A stretch of 23,192 nt of DNA from Bacteroidota bacterium. Lineage in GTDB: Bacteria; Bacteroidota; Bacteroidia; UKL13-3. A program made the position numbers and the translations under genes. Below the pieces are notes generated by a model. That model searched no databases. It was not told the DNA's origin and saw nothing but the letters and a program-made list of their open reading frames with translations. This document shows, one piece after another, positions 22,642 to 23,192 of the stretch (positions within the stretch are counted from its first letter, which is position 1; the number at the start of each line of letters is the position of its first letter). The stretch is taken from positions 1-23,192 of the forward strand of contig VEQB01000003.1 of NCBI GenBank assembly GCA_018883485.1. The letters run 5' to 3'.

Positions 22642-23192
22642 TTACCTCACCACAAACCTGCTTCTAACAATTGCTGCTTTAGTTTGAAGGGTATAGTAGT
22701 ACATGCCGGAGGCGAAGTTTTGGGAGGGAATGAGAAGAAGGCGGCTGGCTGCTGGCATCTGGCCGCTGGCACTTTTTAATTCGGTTTGCCATACCAATTT
22801 TCCTTGCGCATCGGTGATGAGTAGTTTGGCATCATCTTGTATTCGGTAAGCCAAGGTCGTATTTCCTTCCGTTGGATTAGGATAAACAAATGCTTCAATT
22901 CCTCCTCCTCCAACTCTTTCACCTTCTCTTTCTCCTACTCTTTCTCTTTCTCCTTCTCCCCACAAACGCATCCCGCCTCCCCAATGCGCACTGTCAATAT
23001 AAACAGTATCGCACCACGTGTAGCTACCACAATCATTGGTGGCTGTTAGGCATACTCTAAACAAGGTATCAAAGGCCGGGAACGTATGGTAAGGGTGTAC
23101 TTGGTTGCTTGTGGCACTGCCATCGCCAAAGTTCCAAGTGTAACGGTTTGAACCATCTGTTGGTTCTGTATAGTTTTCAAATACTACTGTAC
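22642..23192 (-). CDS. T9SS-secreted PKD-domain protein, C-terminal part (5' end outside window)
   Basis: The minus-strand frame is open to the end of the window, so only the last 182 or so residues are present. They begin in a PKD domain (YTWNFGDGSATSNQVHPYHT and VCLTATNDCGSYTWCDT), the Ig-like fold common in large secreted Bacteroidota adhesins and hydrolases. A linker made of Gly, Glu and Arg (WGEGERERVGEREGERVGGG) follows. The end is a type A T9SS sorting domain of about 80 residues: FVYPNPTEGNTTLAYRI, ITDAQGKLVWQTEL, ASGMYYYTLQ and the final RSRFVVR. The protein is therefore exported across the outer membrane by the type IX system and the tail is removed or used for anchoring. A TTG at 23064 is not the true start. 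The catalytic or binding part of the protein lies outside the window. Confidence 0.88.
   Translation of the reverse strand, partial: TVVFENYTEPTDGSNRYTWNFGDGSATSNQVHPYHTFPAFDTLFRVCLTATNDCGSYTWCDTVYIDSAHWGGGMRLWGEGERERVGEREGERVGGGGIEAFVYPNPTEGNTTLAYRIQDDAKLLITDAQGKLVWQTELKSASGQMPAASRLLLIPSQNFASGMYYYTLQTKAAIVRSRFVVR
22897..22961. repeat. Low-complexity pyrimidine (CT) tract within the T9SS cargo gene
   Basis: About 65 bp of the plus strand is C and T with only a few A, built from imperfect CTCTTTC/CTTTCTC-like words. On the coding (minus) strand it is purine-rich and encodes the Gly/Glu/Arg linker between the PKD domain and the sorting signal. Such tracts slip easily in replication and can form triplex-like structures. 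Confidence 0.7.

Noticed and set aside
22897..22961. CT-rich tract considered as a CRISPR-like or regular tandem array
   Set aside because: There are no repeats separated by unique spacers and no fixed period; it is imperfect low complexity within a coding region.
22837..23049. Plus-strand Ser/Phe-rich frame over the CT tract
   Set aside because: It is the antisense translation of the low-complexity tract in the T9SS gene; the sorting-signal homology decides the minus strand.
1..23192. Mobile elements, defence systems, tRNA or rRNA genes
   Set aside because: No transposase, integrase, nuclease-island genes, terminal repeats, cloverleaf or rRNA sequence was recognised on either strand.

Overview
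The window is a piece of a Bacteroidota chromosome, probably from an environmental member of the Chitinophagales/Sphingobacteriales type; I cannot place it more exactly. The evidence is the AT-rich sequence, the SusC-like carboxypeptidase-regulatory/plug/barrel outer-membrane protein, a PKD plus type IX secretion (T9SS) C-terminal signal, promoters of the TAnnTTTG type, few recognisable Shine-Dalgarno sites, and signal peptides that all place Gln at the predicted +1 position. It is mostly ordinary chromosomal sequence: no phage, IS element, CRISPR array, rRNA or tRNA was seen.

Layout. 1-684: 3' part of an acetyl-CoA hydrolase/CoA-transferase gene (+). 685-4944: two-gene operon on the minus strand for exported amidohydrolases (a 993-aa double-domain protein, then a 419-aa protein); only one of the three amidohydrolase domains keeps its metal ligands. 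5053-7003: rhomboid protease and a membrane-anchored endonuclease/exonuclease/phosphatase-fold protein (+). 7008-9860: large TonB-receptor-like outer-membrane barrel (-). 9861-10071: divergent control region with a 16-bp perfect palindrome, a Bacteroidota promoter and a TPP riboswitch. 10072-12279: TonB-dependent receptor under that riboswitch, hence a probable thiamine or thiamine-precursor transporter. 12280-12662: non-coding stretch ending in the carB promoter. 12663-15482: carB lacking the C-terminal allosteric domain. 15591-16827: radC-like gene and gtrA-like gene (-). 16929-17379: rpsT with a clear promoter and an excellent intrinsic terminator (-). 17400-17726: A-type Fe-S carrier (-). 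17815-20170: 3-hydroxyacyl-CoA dehydrogenase, GNAT acetyltransferase and glutaminyl-cyclase-like lipoprotein in a tight operon (+). 20151-22582: rbfA, methyltransferase and LolC/E-like permease operon (-). 22642-23192: C-terminal end of a T9SS cargo protein (-).

How parts fit together. The glutaminyl-cyclase-like M28 lipoprotein is the expected modifier of N-terminal Gln on exported proteins, and all four signal-peptidase-I substrates whose start lies in the window have Gln after the predicted cleavage site (the published Bacteroidetes 'Q-rule'). The TPP aptamer ends one base before the start codon of the receptor, so ligand binding could block translation directly. Several minus-strand genes have TAnnTTTG boxes so close to their ATG that leaderless or near-leaderless transcripts are predicted. 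Three of the four convergent gene pairs abut or overlap, leaving no room for intergenic terminators. The most novel-looking item is the amidohydrolase pair with degenerate domains; I found no strong sign of a wholly undescribed system.
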